From the NCBI GenBank assembly GCA_963665545.2, contig CAXXKZ010000011.1, positions 496,001-560,000 on the forward strand: 64,000 nucleotides of DNA, given 5' to 3'. Both the position numbers and the translations under genes were made by a program. The DNA comes from G963665545 sp963665545. GTDB taxonomy: Bacteria; Pseudomonadota; Gammaproteobacteria; Xanthomonadales; SZUA-36. Below, piece after piece: positions 1-9,351 of the stretch (positions within the stretch are counted from its first letter, which is position 1; every line of letters starts with the position of its first letter). The notes beneath the pieces are model-generated. The model searched no databases. It had not been told where the DNA came from and worked only from the letters and a program-made list of their open reading frames with translations.

Positions 1-1186
1 GCGTGGACCAGGTTGCCCCGCGGTCGAATGAAACATTGGCGCCGCCATCATTGGCATTGACCATCCATTTCGGATTTTCCGGATTGATCCACAGGCCATG
101 GACGTCGCCGTGAGGTACCGTGAGCGTGGAGAATGTCTTGCCGCCATCGATGGACTTGAGCAACGGCGAATTGAGTACGTACACCGTGTCTTCATCAAGC
201 GGATCAGCATGGATGTGCATGTAGTACCAGGATCGTGATCGAATCAGGTTTTCGGAATTTATCTTGGTCCAGGCCTTGCCGCCATCATCGGAGCGATAAA
301 GCCCGGCCTCATCCTCCTGTGCCTCAACCAGTGCCCACACCCTTCCGGGCCTGGCTGGAGAGGGTGCAATGCCCGCCTTGCCAATATTTTCCGGCAGGCC
401 CTTGGCCTGAATTTTCTCCCAACTCTCTCCCCCATCGAGGGATTTATACAAACCGCTGCCCGGCCCACCAGAACGAATTTCCCACGCCTGGCGTTGGTTG
501 TCCCACAGCGTGACATAAAGAATACGTGGGTTTGCGGGGTCGTATTTCAGATCTACTGCGCCAGTCGTTTCGTTGGGCGTGGCCAGAACCAATCGCCAAT
601 TTTTGCCACCGTCGACTGACTTGTGGACACCCCGCCCTTCGCTTGGGCCCCAGGAGCCGCCCTGCACGGCAACCCAGATGATGTCCGGATTGGTGGGATG
701 AATCTTTATTGATCCAATTTGCCGTGAAGCCTCAAGACCCATGTGGGTCCAAGTCTTGCCGGCATCCGTTGATCTGTATACGCCGTCGCCTTGAGCAGAC
801 ATCACCCCACGAAATGGTGATTCACCCATGCCCGCCACAACCACATTCGGGTCTGAAGGGGCAATGTCGATAGCACCCACTGGCCCAGTCTTGAAGTAGT
901 CATCGGAAACATTGATCCAATCCGAGCCAGCGTTGCTGGTTTTCCACAAGCCGCCAGTGGCGCCCATGTAGTAGACATAAGGATTACTGGCGGTGCCGGC
1001 AACGGCAGTGACGCGTCCACCTCGCCAGGGCCCGATATTGCGTGCCTGCAGACCATCAAGAAACAGGCGTTCGTCCTTTTCTGGATTGGCCGCACTCACG
1101 GTGGAAACCGTCATCATCAGGCCAAGCAATGCCGCACAAGTGCCGAAAAGAAGTCTTGCAAACTGGTTAGCGATGGTTTTTCGCAT
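1..1186 (-). CDS. VPS10/BNR-repeat (sialidase-like beta-propeller) secreted protein, 3' end outside the window
   Basis: About 395 codons read without a stop from an ATG at 1186 to the window edge, so the C-terminus is missing. An AAGGA ribosome site lies 7 bases before the ATG. Residues 1-27 form a signal peptide (Arg-Lys start, hydrophobic stretch, Ala-Ala end). The rest carries repeated Asp-box-like motifs such as STDAGKTW, SVDGGKNW, SLDGGESW and SIDGGKTF, each followed by segments of the type 'NP..P..WV', the hallmark of sortilin/VPS10 or BNR propellers often labelled glycosyl hydrolase. Such proteins are exported and are usually next to peptidase genes, as here with the divergent S9 peptidase at 1341. 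The exact substrate cannot be told. The family call is firm; enzymatic activity is not. Confidence 0.85.
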   Translation of the reverse strand, partial: MRKTIANQFARLLFGTCAALLGLMMTVSTVSAANPEKDERLFLDGLQARNIGPWRGGRVTAVAGTASNPYVYYMGATGGLWKTSNAGSDWINVSDDYFKTGPVGAIDIAPSDPNVVVAGMGESPFRGVMSAQGDGVYRSTDAGKTWTHMGLEASRQIGSIKIHPTNPDIIWVAVQGGSWGPSEGRGVHKSVDGGKNWRLVLATPNETTGAVDLKYDPANPRILYVTLWDNQRQAWEIRSGGPGSGLYKSLDGGESWEKIQAKGLPENIGKAGIAPSPARPGRVWALVEAQEDEAGLYRSDDGGKAWTKINSENLIRSRSWYYMHIHADPLDEDTVYVLNSPLLKSIDGGKTFSTLTVPHGDVHGLWINPENPKWMVNANDGGANVSFDRGATWST

Positions 1187-1340
1187 GAAAATGTCCTTGT
1201 AGATCTGGAGGTTAATTGTGCGCATGCACTTGTATTTAAGACGGCTGCAGGCGCCGCATCCTCAGCCCGAAAGCCCTGTGCCTGCCGGTTTGCCTTCAAA
1301 CTAAAGGCCGGGATGGTTAACATACTTCCGTTCGAATTCA

Positions 1341-3821
1341 ATGGAATTGCCAATGACTCAGCCAGACTGCAGTGAATCGTCCCTGCCCATTTCTCAACGC
1401 CTGTTGCTGATCTGCTTTCTGATCATTGCGCCGCTTGAGCCGATTACGGCGCAAACGTGGTCACGCTTGCCCGTGCCCCAGAATGAGGCGGGCAAAACCG
1501 ATGCTGCGCCATGGCAGGCTCTTTCAGCCAGGCAGGCTTCGCGGGACGACCGCTGGCTGGGGCTGGAAGTGCGAGATGTGATCTGGTCGCCTGATGGAGA
1601 CTGGGTCTACTTCCGCTGGAATCTGGACCCACAGCCCGGCGACGACCCTGAGCTCGATCCCTGGTTCCGGGTCCGAGGCGATGGCAGTGAAATGGAGCAA
1701 CTGCCCGCAGATCAGTGGGAGGCAGTGCCGTCGGTAGACATTTCATTCAGCCCGGGCAAACTGTATGCCGCCTGGACCCGGGACGGGACACTTTACTTGT
1801 GGGACAAGGCAAGCTCACAGATTCGGCCCGTGGCTGCAGGTGAGGAAGCGGTTGCGCATTTCCGCTTTGTCGATGCCGGACTGCTGGAATACCAGCGCGG
1901 ATCGGCACTCTACGGCCACGCGCTCAGCGATGGCTCTGTGCGACTCAAGGCGCGCACCATACAGGCACCAGACCCTGCGTCAGACAAGGCGCAATGGCTC
2001 GAAACGCAGCAGGCAGAAATGTTCGAGTTCATCCAGCAGCGCAGGCAGATCGACAGCGCGCGCAATAGCCAAGCCGCCAGCCATGGCCGCGTGCCTGAAA
2101 TCGAGTTGCCAGCCGGGGCGACCCTGGACTGGATTGGTTCGATGCCTGATGGCTCGGTGCTTTGGATTGCGCACAAGGATGGGGCGGGGGTGCAAACCCA
2201 GTATATGGATTTCGTCAGTGAATCAGGCGAGGCCACACCGCAACTTGCCCGCACCAAGGTCGGTGGGCCTGATGCGGAATACACCATGGGCTGGTTGGTG
2301 GTGGACGGCAATCTCTCCAATCCGCAATCCGTTGCCGGGGAATCAGCCGACCCGCATGGGCATTTCATTTTGCCGGAAGACATCAACGCAACACCGGCCG
2401 GCGCCGAGGGTGAAACCGTGGGCACAGCTGTCGTCATTCACCCGCCCCAATGGAGCCCGGACGGCCGGCGGGCAGTACTGCAAATAGCCTCTTTCAGACA
2501 TAAAGACCGTTGGATTGTCGAGCTCGACTGGAAGGCCAGGCGCCTAAGCACCCGCGTCCACGATCACGATGACGCCTGGCTGGGTGGGCCACCGCCGGTG
2601 GCAGGCTACCTCAGCCCGGCCTACCTTGCCTGGCTTGACAACAAATCATTCGCTTTCGCCTCGGAACGCAGCGGTTGGAGCCACCTTTACCGATATCGGA
2701 GCGGCCGCGTGACCGCACTGACGAAGGGTGATTGGGAAGTGCGCGACATTCAACTCAGCCAGGACCGCGGCGCATGGCTGATCACGGCGAGCAAGGACCA
2801 CGCCAGTGATGACCACCTGTATCGCATGGCGGCCGGTGGTGGAAAAATGGCCCGCATAACCCGTGGAGAAGGCAGGCACAACGGCACGCTTAGCCCGTCC
2901 GGGAACCGCGTAGCCTTCCTGTCGAGTGACACTCTGAATCTGCCGGATCTGTTTTTGGTCGATTTTGCCAAGGACGCGGCCGGGAGCAGGATTACCCAAA
3001 GCGGCACCGAGAATTTCTTCAACTATCCGCTGATCAAACCTGAGCTGGTGTCGTTTCCCCATCCCGATGACGGCAAACCGGTCTGGGGCATGGTCTATCT
3101 TCCACCCCATCCCAATGGCGCCGGCCTGTTACACATTCATGGCGGCGGCTACCGTCAATTCACCCACCGGGGGTGGAGCGTCTATGGTTTCGCATTGCAT
3201 GTGGGCACGCTGAATTACCTGCTGGGGCTGGGTTACACGGTACTGGATTTCGACTATCGCGGTGGTGCCGGTTATGGCCGGGATTATCGCGCCGACATTT
3301 ACCGAGACATGGGCAATAAGGACATCACCGGCGCCCTGCCTGCCATCGATCACCTGGTCACCGAAAGAGGTGTCGATCGCGATCGGATTGGCGTTTACGG
3401 CATTTCCTACGGCGGTTTCTTCACCCTGGCGGCCCTGTTCAACCATCCTGGCGTGTTTGCCGCAGGCATTGCCAACGCCTCGGTTACCGATTGGGCTCAC
3501 TACAATGACATTTGGACCAGCCGCATCCTGAATTTGCCTACCAACGACCCTGAAGCCTACCTGCGCTCCAGCCCGATCAACAACGCAGCCGGCCTGGCCG
3601 ATCCCTTACTCATCGTGCACGGACTGATGGACGACAACGTCCAATTCCAGGATGTGGCGCGTCTGACTCAAAGGCTAATCGAATTGGAGAAGCCCTTCGA
3701 AATGATGGTTTACCCCATTGAACGTCACACCATCAAGACCGAATCCAGTCGGTTTGACTATGTCAAACGGGTTGAGAATTTCTTTGCCCGGCACTTGTTG
3801 GACCCGCCATCGCGGCGGTAG
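1341..3821 (+). CDS. S9 family prolyl oligopeptidase / dipeptidyl-peptidase IV-like, secreted
   Basis: An 826-residue serine peptidase. An N-terminal hydrophobic signal segment (about residues 20-38) is followed by a DPP IV-type propeller (to about 560) and a C-terminal alpha/beta-hydrolase domain. The catalytic triad is visible: Ser689 in GISYGG, Asp764 in GLMDDNV and His796 in IERHT, with spacing typical of the DPP IV group. It should release dipeptides or short peptides in the periplasm or outside the cell. The first ATG (1341) has a weak ribosome site; an ATG four codons later (1353) is equally possible. It is divergent from the propeller protein at 1186. The 154-base gap holds both promoters, but I could not define boxes with confidence. 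Confidence 0.93.
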   Translation: MELPMTQPDCSESSLPISQRLLLICFLIIAPLEPITAQTWSRLPVPQNEAGKTDAAPWQALSARQASRDDRWLGLEVRDVIWSPDGDWVYFRWNLDPQPGDDPELDPWFRVRGDGSEMEQLPADQWEAVPSVDISFSPGKLYAAWTRDGTLYLWDKASSQIRPVAAGEEAVAHFRFVDAGLLEYQRGSALYGHALSDGSVRLKARTIQAPDPASDKAQWLETQQAEMFEFIQQRRQIDSARNSQAASHGRVPEIELPAGATLDWIGSMPDGSVLWIAHKDGAGVQTQYMDFVSESGEATPQLARTKVGGPDAEYTMGWLVVDGNLSNPQSVAGESADPHGHFILPEDINATPAGAEGETVGTAVVIHPPQWSPDGRRAVLQIASFRHKDRWIVELDWKARRLSTRVHDHDDAWLGGPPPVAGYLSPAYLAWLDNKSFAFASERSGWSHLYRYRSGRVTALTKGDWEVRDIQLSQDRGAWLITASKDHASDDHLYRMAAGGGKMARITRGEGRHNGTLSPSGNRVAFLSSDTLNLPDLFLVDFAKDAAGSRITQSGTENFFNYPLIKPELVSFPHPDDGKPVWGMVYLPPHPNGAGLLHIHGGGYRQFTHRGWSVYGFALHVGTLNYLLGLGYTVLDFDYRGGAGYGRDYRADIYRDMGNKDITGALPAIDHLVTERGVDRDRIGVYGISYGGFFTLAALFNHPGVFAAGIANASVTDWAHYNDIWTSRILNLPTNDPEAYLRSSPINNAAGLADPLLIVHGLMDDNVQFQDVARLTQRLIELEKPFEMMVYPIERHTIKTESSRFDYVKRVENFFARHLLDPPSRR

Positions 3822-3872
3822 GCGGCCCTTCACCTGGCCTGTACTGTTGCCAGACCATCGGAGATTCATGAA

Positions 3873-5057
3873 ATGAACAGAAGAGAACTGATGCAGGCGC
3901 TAGCCGCGGCCGGCCTGGCGGCGGCTGCAGGGCCCTTGACTGCCAAAACTCGCGGCAAGAAAAGCGGTAAGGCGCTGAACATTCTATTCATCGGTGGGTC
4001 CGGCTTTATCGGACCACATATGGTCAGGCGGGCGCAGGCCAGGGGCCATACCGTGACACTGTTCAACCGCGGGCGCACCAATCCGCACTTGTTCCCGGAA
4101 GTGGAAAAGCTCATTGGTGACCGCGACGGAGGTCTGGGCGTGCTGGAGGGTCGCAATTGGGATGCCGTGATCGACACCTCGGGCTACATCCCGCGCGTGG
4201 TCCGTGACTCGGCCCAATTGCTCAATAACGATACCAACCGATATCTGTTTATTTCCACCGGCGATGTATACGCTGATTTCATCGAGCCCGGACTGGACGA
4301 GAATTACCCGCTCGACAGCATTGACGACCCGACCAACGAAGACCCCTCCAAATACTATGGGCCGCTGAAGGTCCTGTGTGAGCAGGCTGTCCAGCAGATC
4401 TATGGGGAGCGGGCGACCATATTGCGCCCGGGATGGATTATCGGCTCCGGCGACTACAACCCAATTTCATCTTACTGGCCGATGCGCGTCAGTCATGGCG
4501 GCGAAGTGCTGGCACCGGGCGACCCGACGGATCCGGTCCAGATCATTGATGCATATGACCTCGCCCGATTCGTGATCAAGATTCTGGAAGAGAATATTAG
4601 CGGGGTTTATAACACCATGGGACCGGAATCTCCGCTCAGCTGGGGTGAGTTCCTGTACGGCATCAGGGCGGTCACCAACAGCAAAATGCAATTCACCTGG
4701 GTGCCGGCGCAATTCCTTGCCGAAATCAATGTCAGCGCCATGACTGACATGCCCATTTGGTTCCCGCCGCTGGACGACTATCCTACACCTGCGCCCTTCG
4801 AGCCAGGCGCCAAGGGCTTTGCCCAGATGAGTGCTGCAAAGGCGATCGAAGCCGGGCTGAGATTCCGCCCATTGGCCAATACCGCAAAGAGCATCATCAC
4901 AGAGTTCAAAAAACGCGGCGAAGCCTGGGAGACGGAGAAGCGCCGGTTTGGACTGTCCCTGGAACGTGAAGCGGAGGTGCTCGCCGCCTGGCATAAACGC
5001 GCCGGTTTAAGGTCGAACGGACTCCAACTGACTTTTGGCACTTTGCCACAGCAATAA
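3873..5057 (+). CDS. Tat-exported NAD-dependent epimerase/dehydratase family protein
   Basis: A 394-residue extended SDR-fold protein. Residues 1-25 (NRRELM then an Ala/Gly-rich hydrophobic stretch) look like a twin-arginine signal, which would place a nucleotide-binding enzyme outside the cytoplasm. The Rossmann motif GGSGFIG follows at about residues 43-49, then the FNRGRTNP strand-end motif seen in this subfamily. The sugar or other substrate is unknown. GGAGA lies 9 bases before the ATG. A clear paralogue with the same architecture is at 45729-46892. The gene is between the S9 peptidase and the ABC exporter, 51 bases after the first and 58 before the second, all on the same strand. Confidence 0.85.
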   Translation: MNRRELMQALAAAGLAAAAGPLTAKTRGKKSGKALNILFIGGSGFIGPHMVRRAQARGHTVTLFNRGRTNPHLFPEVEKLIGDRDGGLGVLEGRNWDAVIDTSGYIPRVVRDSAQLLNNDTNRYLFISTGDVYADFIEPGLDENYPLDSIDDPTNEDPSKYYGPLKVLCEQAVQQIYGERATILRPGWIIGSGDYNPISSYWPMRVSHGGEVLAPGDPTDPVQIIDAYDLARFVIKILEENISGVYNTMGPESPLSWGEFLYGIRAVTNSKMQFTWVPAQFLAEINVSAMTDMPIWFPPLDDYPTPAPFEPGAKGFAQMSAAKAIEAGLRFRPLANTAKSIITEFKKRGEAWETEKRRFGLSLEREAEVLAAWHKRAGLRSNGLQLTFGTLPQQ

Positions 5058-5115
5058 AACGCTCGAACATCAGCGTTGACGGAATGTGCGGCGATAAGGG
5101 AGGCACGGCCTGGAA

Positions 5116-6093
5116 ATGTCAACATATCTGAGCGTTGACCGCATCAGCAAACGGTACAAAACCACCCTGGCCGTGGATGGTTTGTCATTCACCGTGCAAA
5201 GCGGGCGGATTTTCGCCTTCCTGGGCCCAAACGGGGCGGGCAAGTCCACCTCGGTGCGCATGCTGCTGGGTTTGACCCGACCCGACAGCGGCACGATCCG
5301 CTATCACAATATTCCTGCGGGAGAGCGCCCCCTGGCCCAAGCCGTGGGATACCTTCCCGAAGAACGCGGTCTTTACATTGATCAAACCGTCATTGATAAC
5401 CTTGTCTACCTGTCTCGGCTGCGTGGATTGGCCCGCAAGACAGCCACGACGCGCGCCAGAGAGTGGCTCGAGAGATTTGATCTGGCCGATAGAGGCAAGG
5501 AAAAAATCGAAGCCCTTTCCAAGGGTAATCAGCAGAAAGTCCAACTCATTGCGGCCGTCATGCATGAGCCCGAGGTGCTGTTTCTGGACGAGCCCTTTTC
5601 CGGCCTCGACCCGATCAACCAGGAGAAAATGCTCAATCTGCTGCGTGACCTGCGAAACAAAGGCATCACCATTCTGCTCAGCGCGCACCAAATGGAGCTG
5701 GTCGAGCGACTCGCCGACGACCTGTTGCTGATGAGCCAGGGGCGCTCGGTATTGCAGGGTTCGCTGGCTCAAATACTCGCTGATCAAGCCCGGGGCACCC
5801 GTTTACTGCTCGGCCTGGATCAGCCGGCCGATCTGCAGGACATCAGTGCCCGCGATGGCGTTATCGGCGTTGAGCAGGAAGATGACAGCCTCAGTCTGTT
5901 GCTCAATTCAAGCGTCAACCTCAATGACTTGCTGGGCTACCTGTCAGCAGATCTGAAAATCAACTCGATTCACACCGAGCGACCCTCGCTGCATGACGTT
6001 TACGTGGAGGCGGTCGTCCAGGCAACTGCAGATGATTCTGCCGCCAGAGCACGTCACGGCGAAGCCAATAATGGAGCAGACCTTCTTGGATAA
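5116..6093 (+). CDS. ABC transporter ATP-binding protein (NatA/ABC-2 type)
   Basis: A 325-residue ATPase with all key motifs: Walker A GPNGAGKST (37-45), signature LSKGNQQKVQ, Walker B VLFLDEPFSGLDP, and a switch His in SAHQME. The C-terminal domain (from about residue 225) is the DUF4162-type extension found in ABC-2 exporters. It energises the permease encoded by the next gene, which starts at 6071 inside its 3' end (23-base overlap), so the two are translationally coupled. The transported compound is unknown; NatAB-type and drug/lipid exporters share this architecture. Confidence 0.93.
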   Translation: MSTYLSVDRISKRYKTTLAVDGLSFTVQSGRIFAFLGPNGAGKSTSVRMLLGLTRPDSGTIRYHNIPAGERPLAQAVGYLPEERGLYIDQTVIDNLVYLSRLRGLARKTATTRAREWLERFDLADRGKEKIEALSKGNQQKVQLIAAVMHEPEVLFLDEPFSGLDPINQEKMLNLLRDLRNKGITILLSAHQMELVERLADDLLLMSQGRSVLQGSLAQILADQARGTRLLLGLDQPADLQDISARDGVIGVEQEDDSLSLLLNSSVNLNDLLGYLSADLKINSIHTERPSLHDVYVEAVVQATADDSAARARHGEANNGADLLG

Positions 6094-7285
6094 GCGAGTG
6101 TGGGTCGTTGCGGCCTGGGAGTTCAAACGCTACTTCAAATGGAAGGGTGAGTTGTTTTCCCTGGCATTGATCATTGCCCTGGCGCTGGCGAGCTTGGGCG
6201 GCAAGGAACTCATCGCCAGGCTGATGAGCGATGATCCGGTACGCATCGCCATCATCGACCAGCGCGGATTGGGTGCTGTGCCCTTCCCCATCGAGCAGGT
6301 CGAACTGTTGCAGTTTGAAAGCCATAGCGCCGACGACGAAGCGCTTTTAATGGAACAGGTCACCGATGATTCGCTGGCCGGGATCCTCTACATGCAACCC
6401 GGCGGCAGCCGTGTGCTGGTCTTCGAAGACGACAGCTGACTCGTCAGCTTGCGGGCGTTTCTCAGCCAGGCCCAACAACACCAGCGTCTGCAGGCACAAG
6501 ACATGGGCGCCGACGATCTGGCCAATATCCTCGCACCCGCCGAACTTGTGGTGGACTATCACCCCCAGGGCAATCCACCGAGTTCACAGGGCGAGCGCTT
6601 GTTTGCCATGGTCGTTCTGGGCCTGATGCTGCTGGGTATTTTTACCAGTTTCGGCTATTTCTTTATCTCCATTACCAGCGAGAAGCAACAACGCATCACC
6701 GAGCAGATCATTTCGGCAGTGAGCGCGCAAATCTGGATCGACGGCAAGCTGATCGGCATATTCGGCATGAGCCTGAAGTCCATGCTGACCGCCGGCCTCA
6801 CCGCCATGTTTAGGATTCTGCTGTACAGTCAGTTGAGTGACCAGCCCTGGCTGTTGACAGGCGTCAGTGGTGATCCGGTAACGCTGATCAGCATTCTCCT
6901 GTTTGGCATTGGCGGGCTTATGTTCTGGAGCTGTTTTCTGGCTGCCATCGCAGCCACGGTTTCCGACCCCAATACCTCCACCCGCACGCCGCTGATGCTG
7001 GTGCCATCGATACCGATAGTGATTGGTTTTGCCGGCCTCTCGCAGCCGGACAGTCTGGGCATGCAGATTCTAGGTTAGTTGCCGCTGACCTCGATGGCTG
7101 TCATGCCCATGCGGCTGTCAGTAAGCCACGTCGCCATCTGGGAAATTGTGCCGTCACTGATATTACTCGCCCTGGGCATCTTCTGGCTAAGAAGGGCTGC
7201 CAGTCGAATCTTCGAAGTCAGCATGCTGATCTATGGCAAAGAGCCCAGTTTCTCCGAGATGCGTCGCTGGTTAAAAGAAGTGTAG
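6071..7285 (+). CDS. ABC-2 transporter permease (NatB-like), interrupted by two in-frame stop codons
   Basis: One continuous frame of about 404 codons, broken by TGA at 6437-6439 and TAG at 7076-7078. Both flanks of each stop read on as the same protein. It has a first membrane segment at residues 27-45, a long extracytoplasmic loop, then five or six membrane segments, with the ABC-2 signature-like stretch SITSEKQQRITEQIISAVSA. The C-terminal piece (LTSMAVMPMRL and on) holds the family's last helix. It pairs with the ATPase at 5116. If the stops are real, translation ends after about 122 residues and the exporter is dead. Each stop is one base from TGG, so a sequence error restoring Trp is the simpler reading. 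Confidence 0.8.
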
Positions 7286-7380
7286 CCGCCAAACCCCGCA
7301 GGCGAGAGGATTGACTTGGGACAGACCACTGTGCAGAAGGAGCGGGTACACTTAGCCAAGTCCTGTCGTTGGAACATCAA

Positions 7381-8010
7381 ATGAACACCATCCGCCAGCG
7401 GGCCAAAGATCATCTGCCCACGGTATTGTTGACCTTGCTGAGCATCGTCCAGGCATTGGCTTTGGAGTTGCTCTGGTCGCATTTGCAAGAATCACCTTAC
7501 CTGTTCGACATTTCGTGGCAGGCCTTCGTGTATTGGACCCAGATTTTAGCGACCCTGATGGGCCTCATCCTGATATGGATTATCTACGCCAGCAACGCGA
7601 TTCGTTTTCGCTGGGTGCCCACCATTGCAGACTCGGTCTATCCGTTCTTGATTGGCCTGCTCGAATTCATGCTCGTCGCGGCGCTGGGACCCGAGCACAT
7701 AGGACTATGGTTCATCCTGCTGGCAGCGGTATTCGGCCTGATGAACTGGATAACTCATGCCACCATGCGCAGAGCGAGATCAGACGGGGAAAATGACGCT
7801 TTCTTCAGTCAAATGGAACCCGCCACTTATCGCGATTTTGCCCCGGCACTGGTGATTGTGGCCGCCATGGTACTGATGGGGGTCTACCTGCTGGTCAGCG
7901 ATAATCGTGGCGCGCCTGTCTTGCTCGCCCTGCTGATGACTACAATCATAATGGCCTGGCACTTCCTTCTGGCAAAGATGTTTTGGGACATGTCCGTGTC
8001 CGCAGAATAG
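7381..8010 (+). CDS. Unknown integral membrane protein, about 6 TM helices
   Basis: A 209-residue protein with hydrophobic segments at roughly residues 14-35, 50-70, 80-105, 112-130, 155-175 and 180-200. I do not recognise a named family. A frame extension to a TTG at 7369 exists, but the ATG at 7381 with GGAA 9 bases upstream is the better start. It lies 95 bases after the ABC permease on the same strand and ends 4 bases before the stop of the convergent amidohydrolase. No catalytic motif is evident. Confidence 0.7.
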   Translation: MNTIRQRAKDHLPTVLLTLLSIVQALALELLWSHLQESPYLFDISWQAFVYWTQILATLMGLILIWIIYASNAIRFRWVPTIADSVYPFLIGLLEFMLVAALGPEHIGLWFILLAAVFGLMNWITHATMRRARSDGENDAFFSQMEPATYRDFAPALVIVAAMVLMGVYLLVSDNRGAPVLLALLMTTIIMAWHFLLAKMFWDMSVSAE

Positions 8011-8014
8011 GCCC

Positions 8015-9250
8015 CTACAACCTGCACCGCACAAATTCTCCACCTTTCATAATGACCGAAAAATTCTCTTCCGGTTTGGCCATCAGGTGAATATTGTCCA
8101 GCGGATTGCCTTCGATGGCGATGATGTCGGCGTAAGCGCCCGCTGCGATGCAGCCCACTGCGCCGTCTTTTTGCATGATTTGCGCATTGATGGTGGTGGC
8201 AGACCTCAACTGGTCAATCGGGCTGACGATGTCGGCCCGGAATTCGAATTCACGATTTTGCATCGGGTGAAAGCGCTCTTCGAACAAGTCCGTACCCATG
8301 CCCAGGCGGGCGCCGTTTCGATACAGGTACTCGACGGACTGATACGCCGCCGAGTGCACTTCCCTGGCCTTCTCCAGACTTTCCTCAGGCAAACCCAACT
8401 CGTTGCCGAATTGGACCATTTGTTCAAGCACCGCAATAGTCGGCACGGCATAGGATTGGCCCTCTGCGGCCTTGATCATCTGCGCGGTTTCCTCAGTGAT
8501 CATGGTGCAGTGGTCGATGGAGCGCACACCGGTCCTTAGACAGCGGCGCGCACCGTCATCAGTGTGACAATGCGCCACCACGTACTTGCGTCGCGTGCCG
8601 GCCTCGTAGACGGCCGCCTCAATCTCCTCATCGGTGAATTGCGGCATCCATACCGGATCAGTCGGCGATGCGACGCCGCCGGAGATGAACACCTTGATGT
8701 GATCAGCACCCTTGCGCAGTTCGTTGCGGCAGAAGACACGCACGGCATCCGGCCCATCCACCACTTCGGCGAAGGTGAAATTGGCGGCGCAACCGCACAG
8801 CTCCGCCTGATCGGCCCGGCGCATATCGCCGTGCCCGCCGGTTTGCGACAGCGCTTTGCCACCATGGAAATATCGCGGCCCCTCTATCAATCCGGCGTTA
8901 ATGGCCAACTGCAGCCCAATCTCACCACCCGCCGGGTCACGCACGGTGGTATACCCACGGTGCAGCGTGCCCTTGAGCAGACGCGCCGCATGGGCCACTT
9001 TCATTGGCATGGTCATGCTGTCCAGCAGGCTCATGTTGAAGGTTATGGAGTAGGCATGAAAATGCAGATCCAGCAGGCCGGGCATAACGAAGCGCCCCCC
9101 CAAATCGATCACATCGGCATCGCCAATGTTCGCTTCACCCTCACTCACTTCGCGAATACGCTCGTCTTCAATGACGATGCTGCCGCCTTCGATCAGGTCT
9201 TCGCTGTCACCATCGAAAATGGTGCAATTCTTCAAAACGCGCATGCTCAT
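8015..9250 (-). CDS. Metal-dependent amidohydrolase (imidazolonepropionase/prolidase-like)
   Basis: A 411-residue amidohydrolase-superfamily enzyme, apparently cytoplasmic (no signal peptide). Metal-site motifs are in order: H63-F-H65 in LLDLHFHAYS, the Lys of HIKVFISGG (usual carbamylated bridging Lys), His residues in VVAHCHTD and SIDHCT, and the final Asp in GTDLFE. Flanking beta-sandwich segments (1-58 and about 350-411) are typical. Close families act on imidazolones, dipeptides or N-acyl amino acids; the substrate cannot be fixed. ATG at 9250 is used, with a second in-frame Met at 9244. It is convergent with the membrane gene before it and follows the metalloprotease gene on the same strand after about 100 bases. 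Confidence 0.88.
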   Translation of the reverse strand: MSMRVLKNCTIFDGDSEDLIEGGSIVIEDERIREVSEGEANIGDADVIDLGGRFVMPGLLDLHFHAYSITFNMSLLDSMTMPMKVAHAARLLKGTLHRGYTTVRDPAGGEIGLQLAINAGLIEGPRYFHGGKALSQTGGHGDMRRADQAELCGCAANFTFAEVVDGPDAVRVFCRNELRKGADHIKVFISGGVASPTDPVWMPQFTDEEIEAAVYEAGTRRKYVVAHCHTDDGARRCLRTGVRSIDHCTMITEETAQMIKAAEGQSYAVPTIAVLEQMVQFGNELGLPEESLEKAREVHSAAYQSVEYLYRNGARLGMGTDLFEERFHPMQNREFEFRADIVSPIDQLRSATTINAQIMQKDGAVGCIAAGAYADIIAIEGNPLDNIHLMAKPEENFSVIMKGGEFVRCRL

Positions 9251-9351
9251 ACGCCAGCCTCATAGTTTTGGACATCAGTTTTGGTCATCAGGTTATGGGA
9301 CGTGATATTGAGTCCCCACCATACCGCCAGGGTCTTCTCTGCAAGCGCAAT